This document shows, piece by piece, positions 36,962 through 45,756 of a stretch of 64,000 nucleotides of DNA. The stretch lies in assembly GCA_026537415.1 (NCBI GenBank), contig JAFNMF010000001.1, positions 241,572 through 305,571 of the forward strand, written 5' to 3'. Every line of letters starts with the position of its first letter. The stretch's first letter is position 1. The notes beneath the pieces were generated by a model. The model made no database searches and was not told where the DNA came from. It was given only the letters and a program-made list of their open reading frames with translations. The DNA is from Acetobacteraceae bacterium B3987. Its GTDB lineage: Bacteria > Pseudomonadota > Alphaproteobacteria > Acetobacterales > Acetobacteraceae. Made by a program: the position numbers and the translations under genes.

Positions 36962-37459
36962 TCAGGTGTGTTTCTGGCTCACCCGCCGGATTTCTTCCAG
37001 AAGACGGGGGGACTGAGGGTCCGTCAGCGGCGTGAACCAGCGATGCAGTCTGCCTTGGCGATCAATGAGATATTTATAGAAGTTCCAGCGGGGGAGTGAA
37101 AGAAAGCCCCCTTCTTTTGCCAGCCACCTGAAGAGCGGAATGGCCTCTGTCCCTCGAACGACGGACCGGGCCGCTAGAGGGAAGCTGACACCGTAGCGTC
37201 GTTGACAGAACTGGCTGATTTGCTGTGCATTGCCGGGTTCCTGCTTGCCAAAGTCATTGCTGGGTACGCCGAGGACGACAAGCCCGTCCGGCGTGGAATG
37301 ACCCATCTCCCGCCACAGTTTCTGAAGGCCCTCATATTGCTTGGTGAACCCGCATTCCGATGCTGTGTTGACGATCAGTACCGGGCGTCCCTGCCACTGG
37401 GAAAAGTCAATCTCTCCGCCTTCAAGGGCAGGTAGCCGGAAATCATGGAAACGTGTCAT
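36962..37459 (-). CDS. glutathione peroxidase family protein (Cys type)
   Basis: A 165-residue thioredoxin-fold peroxidase. The peroxidatic cysteine is in NTASECGFTKQYEGLQ (C36), and the Trp-Asn pair is in PRWNFYKYLID. The usual PCNQFG motif reads PSNDFGKQEPG, so the tetrad glutamine position holds Asp. I believe this variant is frequent in bacterial members. These enzymes often use thioredoxin rather than glutathione. It lies between gpsA (54 bases upstream) and murJ. Confidence 0.88.
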   Translation of the reverse strand: MTRFHDFRLPALEGGEIDFSQWQGRPVLIVNTASECGFTKQYEGLQKLWREMGHSTPDGLVVLGVPSNDFGKQEPGNAQQISQFCQRRYGVSFPLAARSVVRGTEAIPLFRWLAKEGGFLSLPRWNFYKYLIDRQGRLHRWFTPLTDPQSPRLLEEIRRVSQKHT

Positions 37460-37513
37460 GAGGGTTCATCCTGATAGGGCGGGAATATAAGGCCGGGATA
37501 CCAGTTAGGCAGG

Positions 37514-38485
37514 TTATTCAAAACAGGGTGGACGGTCCAACAGCTCATCTCGGGCTTGATGAGGTGTCAGCTCGCCAGAAATCAGGCGGGTGATGACATT
37601 GATGATGGGGGTTTCAATGTCAAAACGTTGGCCGAGTTTTTTCAGGGTCGGGGCGGTCAGCACGCCTTCAGCCACTGTGTCACGTTGGGCAAGAATGTCT
37701 TCGACATTCTCCCCGTGGCCCAGAGCGACCCCCAGACTGTAATTGCGGGAGCCTGCCCCTGTAGCGGTCAGAATCAGGTCCCCCATGCCAGCCAGACCGT
37801 ACATAGTACGGCCTTCGCCACCCATGGCACTGACAAGGCGGGCTGTCTCGGCTAAGGCACGGGTGATGATGGCGGCTCTGGCATTTTCGCCCATTCCTGC
37901 ACCAACGCTGATGCCCGCCCCAATGGCAATGACATTCTTGGCCGCCCCGGCGAGCTGAACGCCCAAAGGGTCGGTACTGGCATAGAGGCGCAGCGTGGGG
38001 GTGGTGAGACGTTGAGTTAGCTCTGTGACGAAGGTCAGGTCCGATGCTGCCAGAGTGGCCGCGGCGGGCATGCCTTGTGCGACCTCAATGGCGAAGTTGG
38101 GGCCGGAAAGGACCGCCGCCGGGCGACCGGGCATGGTCTGTGTGATGATGTCCAGTGGAAGCAGGAATGTTCCCTGTTCCATGCCCTTGCAGCAGGTAAC
38201 AACGGGAACATCAGGTTTCAGACGCTTCTGAAGGGCCAGTGAGGTATCACGAAGGCCCTGCGTAGGAACAACAAGAAGGACAATATCGGCTTCGGACGGC
38301 AACTCACTGGTTACCGTGATGTTGTCCGGCAGGGTGATCTGCGGCAGGTGGGGCATGGTGCGTGTACCGTCTGGCACGGGGGTGCGTGTCCAGAGGGTGA
38401 CGTGGGCAATTTGGGACAGGGTGCAGGCCAGAGCGATGCCCCATGCTCCGGCCCCGATGACGGCAATGCGTGGCTGGCTAGTCAT
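37514..38485 (-). CDS. gpsA: glycerol-3-phosphate dehydrogenase (NAD(P)+)
   Basis: Makes sn-glycerol 3-phosphate from dihydroxyacetone phosphate for phospholipids. It has 323 residues. The Rossmann motif is IAVIGAGAWGIAL at the N-terminus. The conserved CCKGMEQGT and the catalytic lysine in GAAKNVIAIGAGI are present. The ATG overlaps the tsaD stop by 4 bases, so it is coupled to tsaD. The order tsaD-gpsA is common in alphaproteobacteria. Confidence 0.96.
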   Translation of the reverse strand: MTSQPRIAVIGAGAWGIALACTLSQIAHVTLWTRTPVPDGTRTMPHLPQITLPDNITVTSELPSEADIVLLVVPTQGLRDTSLALQKRLKPDVPVVTCCKGMEQGTFLLPLDIITQTMPGRPAAVLSGPNFAIEVAQGMPAAATLAASDLTFVTELTQRLTTPTLRLYASTDPLGVQLAGAAKNVIAIGAGISVGAGMGENARAAIITRALAETARLVSAMGGEGRTMYGLAGMGDLILTATGAGSRNYSLGVALGHGENVEDILAQRDTVAEGVLTAPTLKKLGQRFDIETPIINVITRLISGELTPHQARDELLDRPPCFE

Positions 38486-39618
38486 GCGGATGGTTCCATC
38501 AGAGGGGAGGGCGTTTCCTGCGGATAAGGGCGGCGTTCATCTAGCGGCCAGCGGGGGCGGGGGGCAAGGGAAATATCATCCGGCACCTCCCCTTGTTTCA
38601 GCCGTTCAAGAGCGGCCCAGCCTATCATAGCGGCATTGTCGGTGCAGAGCCGTAGCGGCGGGGCGAGAAAGGCGATGTGATGCGCTTCTGCGATGCTCTC
38701 AAGCCGCTGACGCAGGGCTGTATTGGCAGCCACGCCACCAGCCACGACAAGGGTTGTTACTTGCGGGACCATGGTCAATGCGTTGGTGATGCGGTCCGCC
38801 ATGACATCCGTCACGGCCTGCTGGAAGGAGGCGGCGAGATCAGCGGCGACCTGCCGGGGTAGGGCCTCCCGGCCATAAGGTTCAATATAACGTGAGACGG
38901 CTGTTTTGAGGCCGGAGAACGAGAAGTCGCAGCCAGAACGGCCTTTTAGCGGGCGGGGTAGGCTGTAAGCTTGCGGATTGCCCTCCCGTGCCAGTTTTTC
39001 CAACGCTGGACCACCGGGCCAGCCCAGCCCCAGCATCTTGGCCACTTTGTCGAAGGCCTCTCCAGCGGAATCGTCGATTGTGCCACCGAGGCGGCGATAC
39101 TGGCCTGTATCTTCCACGGCGATGCACTGGCAGTGCCCGCCAGAAACCAGCAGTGCCAGATAGGGGAAAGTCGGTGCTTGTTCGCCCGAGCGCAGGGCAG
39201 CGGGCAGGCGGGGGGTAAGAATGTGGCCTTCAATATGGTTGATGCCCATGAAAGGTTTCCCACAGGCCATAGCCAGCCCCTTTGCGTAAGAGCTGCCGAC
39301 AATCAGCCCGCCAATCAGCCCGGGGCCGGTCGTGGCGGCAAAAAGGGCGATGTCCCTCAGTTCCAATCCTGCCCGCTGGAGGGTCAGGTCCACCAGCTCT
39401 GGCAGAGCTTTCAGATGGGCACGGGCGGCCAGTTCCGGCACAACCCCACCTAGAGCAGCATGATCTTCCTGCGAGAGAACACTCTCCCCCAGCAGGGTAC
39501 CGTGAGCATCCAGAATAGCGCAGGCCGTGTCATCGCATGAGGTTTCTATGGCGAGGAGCGGTGTCAGGTGAGAAATGTCAGACATGATTGGTTCATTATG
39601 ACGGATTCTTCGGAGCAT
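38482..39618 (-). CDS. tsaD: tRNA N6-adenosine threonylcarbamoyltransferase TsaD
   Basis: Transfers the threonylcarbamoyl group to A37 of ANN-decoding tRNAs, with TsaB and TsaE. It has 378 residues from this ATG, which has GGAAGG seven bases upstream. A second ATG (MSDISHL) 33 bases downstream begins nearer the conserved core but lacks a ribosome site. The metal motif HIEGH (H128, H132), LLAIETSCDDTACAIL and the C-terminal CTDNAAMIGWAA are all as expected. It diverges from hemC. Confidence 0.96.
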   Translation of the reverse strand: MLRRIRHNEPIMSDISHLTPLLAIETSCDDTACAILDAHGTLLGESVLSQEDHAALGGVVPELAARAHLKALPELVDLTLQRAGLELRDIALFAATTGPGLIGGLIVGSSYAKGLAMACGKPFMGINHIEGHILTPRLPAALRSGEQAPTFPYLALLVSGGHCQCIAVEDTGQYRRLGGTIDDSAGEAFDKVAKMLGLGWPGGPALEKLAREGNPQAYSLPRPLKGRSGCDFSFSGLKTAVSRYIEPYGREALPRQVAADLAASFQQAVTDVMADRITNALTMVPQVTTLVVAGGVAANTALRQRLESIAEAHHIAFLAPPLRLCTDNAAMIGWAALERLKQGEVPDDISLAPRPRWPLDERRPYPQETPSPLMEPSA

Positions 39619-39654
39619 GACACCCCTTCCAGAATCGGTTATGGAAGGAACACC

Positions 39655-40704
39655 ATGAATGCTTCAAACTTTTCCTCCGCAGCTCTTCAGAAAATTGCTG
39701 CCGAAGCGGCTCGCCGCTCTCATGTTCAGGCACCACCGGATCGCCGTAAGCTTCCTCTGCGGGTGGGGACACGGGCGTCCCCGCTGGCATTGGTGCAGAC
39801 ACGGCACTTCCTGACTCGCTTGACCCGTTTCTGTCCTGTTCTGCGGGATATGGGGGCGTTCAAGGAGGAGCAGATGCAGACCTCCGGAGACCTCAACCTC
39901 AAGGACCGTCTGGCGGAGATTGGCGGGAAGGGGTTGTTCTCCAAGGAGATTCACGAGCTTTTGGCTGTGGGTGGCATTGATTTTGCCGTTCATAGTCTCA
40001 AGGATTTGGAAACACACCTGCCGCCGGGGCTGGTGTTGGCCTGCACGATGAAGCGTGAAGATGCTCGTGATGTGTTAATGCTGCGGAAACGTGGCGTGAC
40101 GGTTGATCCTGAAAGACCGTTCGACTGTCTGCCAGAAGGTGCGTTGGTTGGTTGCGCCTCTGTTCGCCGTCAGGCACAGATGCTTCATGTTCGGCCGGAC
40201 CTACGCTTTACTCTGCTGCGTGGCAATGTGCAGACCCGGTTGGACAAGTTGGGGGCAGGGCACTGTGATGCAACGCTTCTGGCTTATGCCGGGCTGAAAC
40301 GCCTTGGTATGGAAGACCGCATTGATGTGCCGCTGTCCCCCGATGTGATGCTGCCCGCCTCCGGGCAGGGCATTGTCGGTGTGACCGTGCGTGAGAGCGA
40401 TCATGAGTTGCGGGAACTTCTGTCTGCTATTGAGGATCCGGAGGCTCGTGCTGTGGCCACGGCGGAACGTGCCCTTTTGGCGGAGCTTGATGGGTCCTGC
40501 CGGACACCGATTGGTGGTTATGCCCAGCTGAAGAATGGACGGCTTTCCCTCTCTGGTCTGGTGGCCAGTGAGGACGGCACCTTCCTGCTGCGTCGGGAAT
40601 GTGAAGGCCTGCCAGAGGATGCCGCACGAATGGGCTACGAGCTAGCTTGCGAATTGCGGCGGGACACGCCGCCTGCCATTTTTGCCAAGATTGTCCAGCC
40701 ATAA
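39655..40704 (+). CDS. hemC: hydroxymethylbilane synthase (porphobilinogen deaminase)
   Basis: Polymerises four porphobilinogens into hydroxymethylbilane in the cytosol. I chose the ATG of MNASNFSS because GGAAGGA lies seven bases upstream, giving 349 residues. Two earlier in-frame ATGs (39568, 39598) would overlap tsaD. The family core starts at RVGTRASPLALVQT. The dipyrromethane-anchoring cysteine is C282 in DGSCRTPIGG. The N-terminal 40 residues are longer than in most homologs. hemD follows after 4 bases. Confidence 0.96.
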   Translation: MNASNFSSAALQKIAAEAARRSHVQAPPDRRKLPLRVGTRASPLALVQTRHFLTRLTRFCPVLRDMGAFKEEQMQTSGDLNLKDRLAEIGGKGLFSKEIHELLAVGGIDFAVHSLKDLETHLPPGLVLACTMKREDARDVLMLRKRGVTVDPERPFDCLPEGALVGCASVRRQAQMLHVRPDLRFTLLRGNVQTRLDKLGAGHCDATLLAYAGLKRLGMEDRIDVPLSPDVMLPASGQGIVGVTVRESDHELRELLSAIEDPEARAVATAERALLAELDGSCRTPIGGYAQLKNGRLSLSGLVASEDGTFLLRRECEGLPEDAARMGYELACELRRDTPPAIFAKIVQP

Positions 40705-40708
40705 CTCC

Positions 40709-41410
40709 ATGCGTCAGGCAGTGCTTGTCACACGGCCTGAACCGGGTCTGAGTGAAACGGTCAGTGCCGTGCAGGCGCAGGGGTGGCGGGCGATCGCCAG
40801 CCCCCTCATGACGATGTGTCAGAGGCCTCCGATGGCGGACCATCCCTGTCGGGCCATGCTGGTGACGAGCGGGCAGGCTCTGCCTTTTCTGGTGAATCAG
40901 AACCGGGACCGCCTGCTGCTTACGGTAGGCAGCCGCACGGCACAGCGGGCCGAAGCAATGGGGTTCCGGCATGTCGAAGCGGCTTCTGGTACGCAGGAAG
41001 GGTTGGAAGTACTCTGCCGCCAGAAAGGCCTGAGCGGCCCCGGCCTTTTGCTGGCTTGCGGACGGGGGCGGCATGGTCAGCCGTACGGGGCTGAACTGGC
41101 GGCTGCGCTGGGGGCGCAACGGGTCGAGGCCTATCAGGTGCAGCCTGCGAAGTGTCTTTCCGGGGCGGTGCTGGAGGCTCTGGCCGCCGGGCAGGTGGGG
41201 GCTGTCCTTTTTTATTCCAGCGAGACGGTCTCTCTTTTCATGGAATTATGTCCGTCAGAGCTTCACGAACAGCTCGACCAGTGTCGGGCTATCTGTCTCT
41301 CACAGGCCATTGCCAGACGTGCCGAGGAGATGGGGCCGTGGGGATGTATTGAGGTCGGCTCACCTCTTGCAGCCCTTGGCGAGAATCACGAAAAAAGGCG
41401 GACCATCTAA
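40709..41410 (+). CDS. hemD: uroporphyrinogen-III synthase
   Basis: Closes hydroxymethylbilane into uroporphyrinogen III with D-ring inversion. It has 233 residues from the ATG of MRQAVLVTRPEPGLSETV. The family is poorly conserved; recognition rests on the N-terminal VTRPEPG, the LLACGRGRHG region, the late VLFYSSETVSLF segment and the position right after hemC. A TTG 27 bases upstream inside hemC is less likely. There is no evident ribosome site, so translation may be coupled to hemC. The terminator overlaps its stop codon. Confidence 0.88.
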   Translation: MRQAVLVTRPEPGLSETVSAVQAQGWRAIASPLMTMCQRPPMADHPCRAMLVTSGQALPFLVNQNRDRLLLTVGSRTAQRAEAMGFRHVEAASGTQEGLEVLCRQKGLSGPGLLLACGRGRHGQPYGAELAAALGAQRVEAYQVQPAKCLSGAVLEALAAGQVGAVLFYSSETVSLFMELCPSELHEQLDQCRAICLSQAIARRAEEMGPWGCIEVGSPLAALGENHEKRRTI

Positions 41411-41422
41411 GGCCCGCCTTTT
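41393..41422 (+). terminator. bidirectional terminator between hemD and secB
   Basis: A 9-bp stem (aaaaggcgg / ccgcctttt) with a 12-base loop, overlapping the last bases of hemD. T and A runs on the two sides suit both strands. Confidence 0.75.
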
Positions 41423-41450
41423 CCATGCTCTGACCGTGATGGTCTGTAGC

Positions 41451-41969
41451 TCAGGCTTCGCCTTCCGGCTCCGGGAAGTTCTGTTCCTGCTTGGCCTGCC
41501 ACAGAGCGGCAAAGTCAATTGGCTGGAGAGCAACCGGCGGGAAGCCGCCATCCCGTGTCACATCGCTGATGATGGCCCGTGCGAAGGGGAAGATCAGGCG
41601 GGGCACTTCCACCAGCAGAATCGGTTCGATGATTTCCTGCGGCGGGTTGTCCAGTGTAACGATGGCAGCATAGGCGAGTTCTGCGATGAAGACGACCGGT
41701 CCCGGCTCTTTGCCCTCTTCCGTCGGGGCTTCAGTAGCCTCGGTACGGATGATGAGCGTGACTTCGTAGATGGACTGTTCCTGCTCGATACGATTGGCCT
41801 GCACATCAATATTCACGCTAACCTGCGGAGGAGCCTGAAGCGACGTGAAGGTGACTGCACCACGGGGGACCTCAAAGGACAGATCCTTGGTATATTGCAG
41901 ATTGATGGCCAGCGGCAGGGATGGCGGCGTGTTGTCCTGCGGGGTTTCCGGTTTTTTTGTATCGGGCAT
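41451..41969 (-). CDS. secB: protein-export chaperone SecB
   Basis: A cytosolic tetrameric chaperone that keeps preproteins unfolded and hands them to SecA. It has 172 residues from the ATG of MPDTKKPE, with AAGGA eight bases upstream. Upstream ATGs give an unconserved extension. The motif YTKDLSFEVPRG and the region ILLVEVPRLIFPFARAII are SecB hallmarks. It diverges from the Tim44-like adaptor gene across a 279-base gap that shows no other gene. This secB/Tim44/mltA/smr neighbourhood recurs in alphaproteobacteria. Confidence 0.95.
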   Translation of the reverse strand: MPDTKKPETPQDNTPPSLPLAINLQYTKDLSFEVPRGAVTFTSLQAPPQVSVNIDVQANRIEQEQSIYEVTLIIRTEATEAPTEEGKEPGPVVFIAELAYAAIVTLDNPPQEIIEPILLVEVPRLIFPFARAIISDVTRDGGFPPVALQPIDFAALWQAKQEQNFPEPEGEA

Positions 41970-42248
41970 CTGAAACATCCTTGTGTGAACGTGCCTGCAT
42001 AGGTGCCAGCGGGAAAAGTTGCCCGCCAGTACGGCGGACCGGCCTGCATTCTGCATGGGCGTGTCTTTCCAGCCGGTAGCATGTCTTGGGGGAAGGGCCA
42101 AGCAGGCAGGTCGCCTTTGTCTGCCCGTGCTGGGCTGGATACGGTGGAATGTCTTGAGATTGCCGCTGGGGCATCCTACCTTTAGGGCATGGTACGGGGA
42201 GGACTGTGTAGGTCTGTCTATACCCGGATGTGATGATTAGGACGTGAG

Positions 42249-42944
42249 ATGACGGCTTTCCCTTGGGATATCGTTTTTTGGGCTCTGTTGGCTGTAGCCA
42301 TAGGTAGCACTCTATTTTTTGTTCTGGGACGCCGCATGGGGGCTCAGACCATCCGGCAAGAGCAGGTACTCACCGCTCGTGCTGTCGGTAGAAAGCAGGA
42401 GAACGGCATGGCAGAGGCTCCCAAGCCTCCGCCGCTGCCTAATCGTGCTGGAGAGGAACAGAAAGCGACAGAATATGGGCTGCCACAGGCGGATACGCCG
42501 CTTGGGCAGGCTCTTGCCCGAGTCGGTGCGGATGTCAGTGGGTTTTCAGCAGAATATTTTCTTAAGAAGGCTGAAGATGTTTTTGCCCGTACTGTTAAAG
42601 CGTTTGCCTGTGCGGATATGTCCACGCTGGAGAAGGTATTGGCTCCCACCGTGCTGGAGGCTTTCCGCCATGTGCTGGAGGAGAGGCAGAAGCGTCATGA
42701 GCAGGTGCATTTAGAGCTGCGGCGTATTGAACGGCTGGATTATGTCTCTGCCGTTCCGGCGGATGAGAGTGGTCGTGTCTGCCGTCTTGGTGTTCGTATC
42801 GTGTCGTGGCAGGTCAGTTACTGTCGGGATGAGGGGGGAACCCTTGTTGAAGGAACGGAAGCTGTGACGGAGTTCCGTGACCGCTGGAGCTTTGAACAGG
42901 GTGTAAATGGCCAGTGGAAGGTGGTTGCAACAGAGGCCGAGTGA
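42249..42944 (+). CDS. Tim44/TimA family membrane-anchored adaptor protein
   Basis: A 231-residue protein with one N-terminal membrane helix (residues about 5-26), a polar linker (30-85) and a C-terminal Tim44-like domain (about 95-231, from FSAEYFLKKAEDVFARTVKAFA). Such proteins occur in most alphaproteobacteria and are related to mitochondrial Tim44. They are suggested to act near the inner membrane in protein handling, but the bacterial role is not settled. AGGA precedes the ATG. It heads the run Tim44-mltA-methyltransferase-smr. Confidence 0.88.
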   Translation: MTAFPWDIVFWALLAVAIGSTLFFVLGRRMGAQTIRQEQVLTARAVGRKQENGMAEAPKPPPLPNRAGEEQKATEYGLPQADTPLGQALARVGADVSGFSAEYFLKKAEDVFARTVKAFACADMSTLEKVLAPTVLEAFRHVLEERQKRHEQVHLELRRIERLDYVSAVPADESGRVCRLGVRIVSWQVSYCRDEGGTLVEGTEAVTEFRDRWSFEQGVNGQWKVVATEAE

Positions 42945-43040
42945 GGCTACCCCCGCTTTGGTAAAGTTGGCCTTCCTTGTGGGGAGGCCGGGTATGATGA
43001 AGGCCCGGTATTGTTCATGCCGGGGCGGGATGGCTCTGTT

Positions 43041-44279
43041 ATGATAAAACGCTGTTTCTTCTCTGCTGGCCCGATGCTAGCTTCCTTGATGTCGTTGGCT
43101 CTGTCTGGGTGTATGCCCGGTGTGCCTACGGGGAAGGTGGACATTACGCCTATCAGTTTTGAGCAGCTATCCGGGTGGGACCGTGAGGATCATACTGGGC
43201 TTGTTGGTATGGTCAGGATGGAGTGTCTGCGTATCGCTCATCTACCAGCGGGAACGTCCCTTGGGGGGGCTAGTACCCTGCCTTATGGCCGGAACATGAA
43301 GGACTGGCAGAATGTTTGTACGGCAGCGTCTTCCGTACAGGCTACCAACAGAGCAGAAGCCAGACAGTTCTTTGAGAGTTGGTTCCAGCCTTATCTTGTA
43401 AAGCAGGATGCTTTCTACACAGGCTATTATGACCCCGAGGTTCCGGCCTCGTTGACACGGGGTGGTGAGTACCAGATTCCTGTTTATAGTCGCCCGAAGG
43501 ACCTTCTGCGGGGCCGGAATGGGAGTGGGGAGCTGGAATATGGCCATTGGGTGAACTCCGTTTTCCGTCCCTATGATGACCGAGCCACCATTGATGCTGG
43601 CTCTCTGGAAGGCAAAGGCCTTGAAATTGCTTGGCTGAAAAGCCCTGTTGATTTGCTTTTCTTACAGACACAGGGTTCCGGCCGTCTGCGCCTGCCGGAT
43701 GGGCAGCAGGTGTTCCTTGGCTATGATGGGCGCAACGGGCAGCCTTATGTTCCGATTGGTCGTGTGTTGGTCAAACGCAAGCTGATGAAACCGGAAGAGG
43801 TCAATGCCCAGAGTATCCGAGACTGGCTGGCTAAAAATCCGGCGCAGGCTACGTCCATTCTGGAGACAAATCCAAGTTATGTCTTCTTCCGCCGCACAGA
43901 GCGCACAGCGAATGAGGGTCCCACAGGGGCTTTCGGTCTTCCACTGACGCCACAGCGTTCCCTTGCCGTGGACAGACGGTTCATCGGGTATGGAATGCCT
44001 GTCTGGGTTGATATCAGTGGGCAGGATGCAGAGGGACATTTCGTATCATGGTCACGGATGGTCTTTGCACAGGATACAGGCAGTGACATACGGGGTGCCG
44101 CACGAGGGGACCTGTTCCTTGGCTGGGGGGATAGAGCCGCAAAAATTGCTGGAGACATGAAGAATCATGGCCGCATGATGGTTCTGGTTCCCCTGCCTGA
44201 ATCCAAAGGAGTGAGCGGGCAGCCTGTTGCTGCTGTAGCTGGGGGCGTTCCAGCGGGGGTAGGACAGGCGGCCAGATGA
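43041..44279 (+). CDS. mltA: membrane-bound lytic murein transglycosylase A
   Basis: An outer-membrane lipoprotein that cleaves peptidoglycan glycan strands, forming 1,6-anhydro ends. It has 412 residues from the ATG of MIKRCFFSAG. The lipobox is LSGC with C24. The MltA barrel core runs from GYYDPEVPASLTRG to the 3D domain near MVFAQDTGSDIRGAARGDLF, which holds the catalytic-type aspartates. The C-terminus is an Ala/Gly/Val-rich tail. The end overlaps the methyltransferase start by 4 bases (ATGA). Confidence 0.94.
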   Translation: MIKRCFFSAGPMLASLMSLALSGCMPGVPTGKVDITPISFEQLSGWDREDHTGLVGMVRMECLRIAHLPAGTSLGGASTLPYGRNMKDWQNVCTAASSVQATNRAEARQFFESWFQPYLVKQDAFYTGYYDPEVPASLTRGGEYQIPVYSRPKDLLRGRNGSGELEYGHWVNSVFRPYDDRATIDAGSLEGKGLEIAWLKSPVDLLFLQTQGSGRLRLPDGQQVFLGYDGRNGQPYVPIGRVLVKRKLMKPEEVNAQSIRDWLAKNPAQATSILETNPSYVFFRRTERTANEGPTGAFGLPLTPQRSLAVDRRFIGYGMPVWVDISGQDAEGHFVSWSRMVFAQDTGSDIRGAARGDLFLGWGDRAAKIAGDMKNHGRMMVLVPLPESKGVSGQPVAAVAGGVPAGVGQAAR

Positions 44280-45121
44280 TACGTGCGCGTCGTGAGACGC
44301 TGGGGATACATACGCTCATCCGAGGGGATTGCCTGAGTGTCATGCGGCGTATGCCCGCAGGCAGTGTGGATGTAGTGGTAACGTCCCCGCCCTATAATCT
44401 TGGTCTGGCTTACCGTAGCTATAAAGACAGCCTTTCCGAGGAGAGCTATCTCGACTGGATGGAGGTCATTTGCTCCAAAGTGGCCCGTGTCATGCGGGAT
44501 GATGGTTCTTTTTTCCTCAATATTGCCGGGTCATCTGCTCAGCCGTGGTTGCCGTTCGAGCTGATGGTTCGGCTACGGAAGCTTTTTACCCTTCAGAACC
44601 ATATCTCATGGATTAAGTCCGTGGCGGTGGGGGAGGTGACGCATGGGCATTTCAAGCCAGTCAATTCACCCCGTTATGTTAATCGGAACCATGAACATAT
44701 TTTCCATCTGACAAAACAGGGTGATGTAGAGCTGGACAGGCTGGGTGCGGGGGTGCCGTTTACGGACAAAAGCAACATACATCGCCGTCAGCATCGGGAG
44801 GATCGTCGCTGCCGAGGGGATACATGGTTCATTCCTTACGAGACAGTCCGTAGCAGGCAGGCCCGTTACAGCCATCCGGGGACCTTCCCGGTTGCCCTGC
44901 CAGAACGCTGCATTCGCTTGCATGGACTGAAACCGGAGATGGTTGTGCTGGACCCATTCATGGGGACAGGTACGAGTCTTATTGCGGCTGAGTCGTTGAA
45001 GATACGGTCTATCGGGATTGAGGCAGACACGACTTATGTTCGGTTTGCACGCAAGCGTCTGCGTGCCATGATAGCGCAGGGTGATGGTGCTGATGTGCTG
45101 ATGGAAGACGGGGCGCAATAA
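44276..45121 (+). CDS. orphan site-specific DNA methyltransferase (beta-type order, SPPY motif)
   Basis: A 281-residue DNA methyltransferase. The catalytic motif TSPPYNLG (about residues 36-43) comes first, and the SAM-binding DPFMGTGTSLIAAES (about 224-238) comes near the end, the beta-class order. SPPY occurs in N4-cytosine and some N6-adenine enzymes; CcrM itself has DPPY. No restriction enzyme gene is nearby, so it is an orphan that could mark DNA for regulation or protection. It overlaps mltA by 4 bases, ends one base before the Smr gene, and so is embedded in an envelope-gene operon. The middle (about 150-200) is basic and presumably the target-recognition part. Confidence 0.87.
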   Translation: MIRARRETLGIHTLIRGDCLSVMRRMPAGSVDVVVTSPPYNLGLAYRSYKDSLSEESYLDWMEVICSKVARVMRDDGSFFLNIAGSSAQPWLPFELMVRLRKLFTLQNHISWIKSVAVGEVTHGHFKPVNSPRYVNRNHEHIFHLTKQGDVELDRLGAGVPFTDKSNIHRRQHREDRRCRGDTWFIPYETVRSRQARYSHPGTFPVALPERCIRLHGLKPEMVVLDPFMGTGTSLIAAESLKIRSIGIEADTTYVRFARKRLRAMIAQGDGADVLMEDGAQ

Positions 45122-45122
45122 G

Positions 45123-45692
45123 GTGGCAAAACGGGTTCTGGGTGATGATGAGGCGGCGTTATGGCGTGCTTTTGTGCAAGGGGTAGCCCCTCTGCGCAAT
45201 CGGAAGGATGCGCCGAAAAAACCGGCTGAAGCATCATTCGGGCAGGAGGCGGGAACATCGCCCCACCGGTCGGCAGGGGGACGGATGACGGGGATGATGA
45301 CCGTGCGTCTCGTGAGAGCCGTTCCGCCGGTCCAGCCGTCGACACGCCCAGCACCTCATGTAGGGGTTCGTGCGCCCGGTCTGGACGATACGCAATGGCG
45401 TCGCCTCTCCCGTGGACAGATTCGGGTTGATGCTCGGCTCGACCTGCATGGCTATATCGTTCAGGAAGCCTTTGAGGAGTTCCATCGTTTCATGCAGCGC
45501 AGTCGTGTCATGGGCTGGCGTTGTGTCGAGATTGTCACGGGACTGGGTAGTGGTGCCCGTGGAGGCAGCATCCGTCGGGAGCTGCCCCATTGGCTGCATA
45601 GAGCAGATATAGCTCCTATGGTGCTGGGAGTGGTGCATAGCCATCAGGGAAACCAAGGTGCTTTAAGGCTCCTTTTGCGGAAAAAACGCTAG
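45123..45692 (+). CDS. Smr-domain protein
   Basis: A 189-residue protein with a disordered N-terminal half and a C-terminal Smr domain (about 100-189). The LDLHG motif is present (RLDLHGYIVQEA). The usual TGKG loop reads TGLGSGARGGSIRREL, so the lysine is Leu. Smr domains can nick DNA or cleave RNA, and stand-alone bacterial members act in ribosome rescue in some species. The role of this one is not known. The start is GTG, one base after the methyltransferase stop. In other alphaproteobacteria this gene usually follows mltA directly. Confidence 0.85.
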   Translation: MAKRVLGDDEAALWRAFVQGVAPLRNRKDAPKKPAEASFGQEAGTSPHRSAGGRMTGMMTVRLVRAVPPVQPSTRPAPHVGVRAPGLDDTQWRRLSRGQIRVDARLDLHGYIVQEAFEEFHRFMQRSRVMGWRCVEIVTGLGSGARGGSIRRELPHWLHRADIAPMVLGVVHSHQGNQGALRLLLRKKR

Positions 45693-45756
45693 GGCCGTGT
45701 AAGGAAGGCCATTCCGACCTTGGAGAAGCGGAAGAGGTTTTCTATAACGTTAGTAT

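Noticed and set aside
42003-42248. Short frames in the secB/Tim44 gap
   Set aside because: They have unconserved-looking, low-complexity products and overlap the promoter region of both genes.
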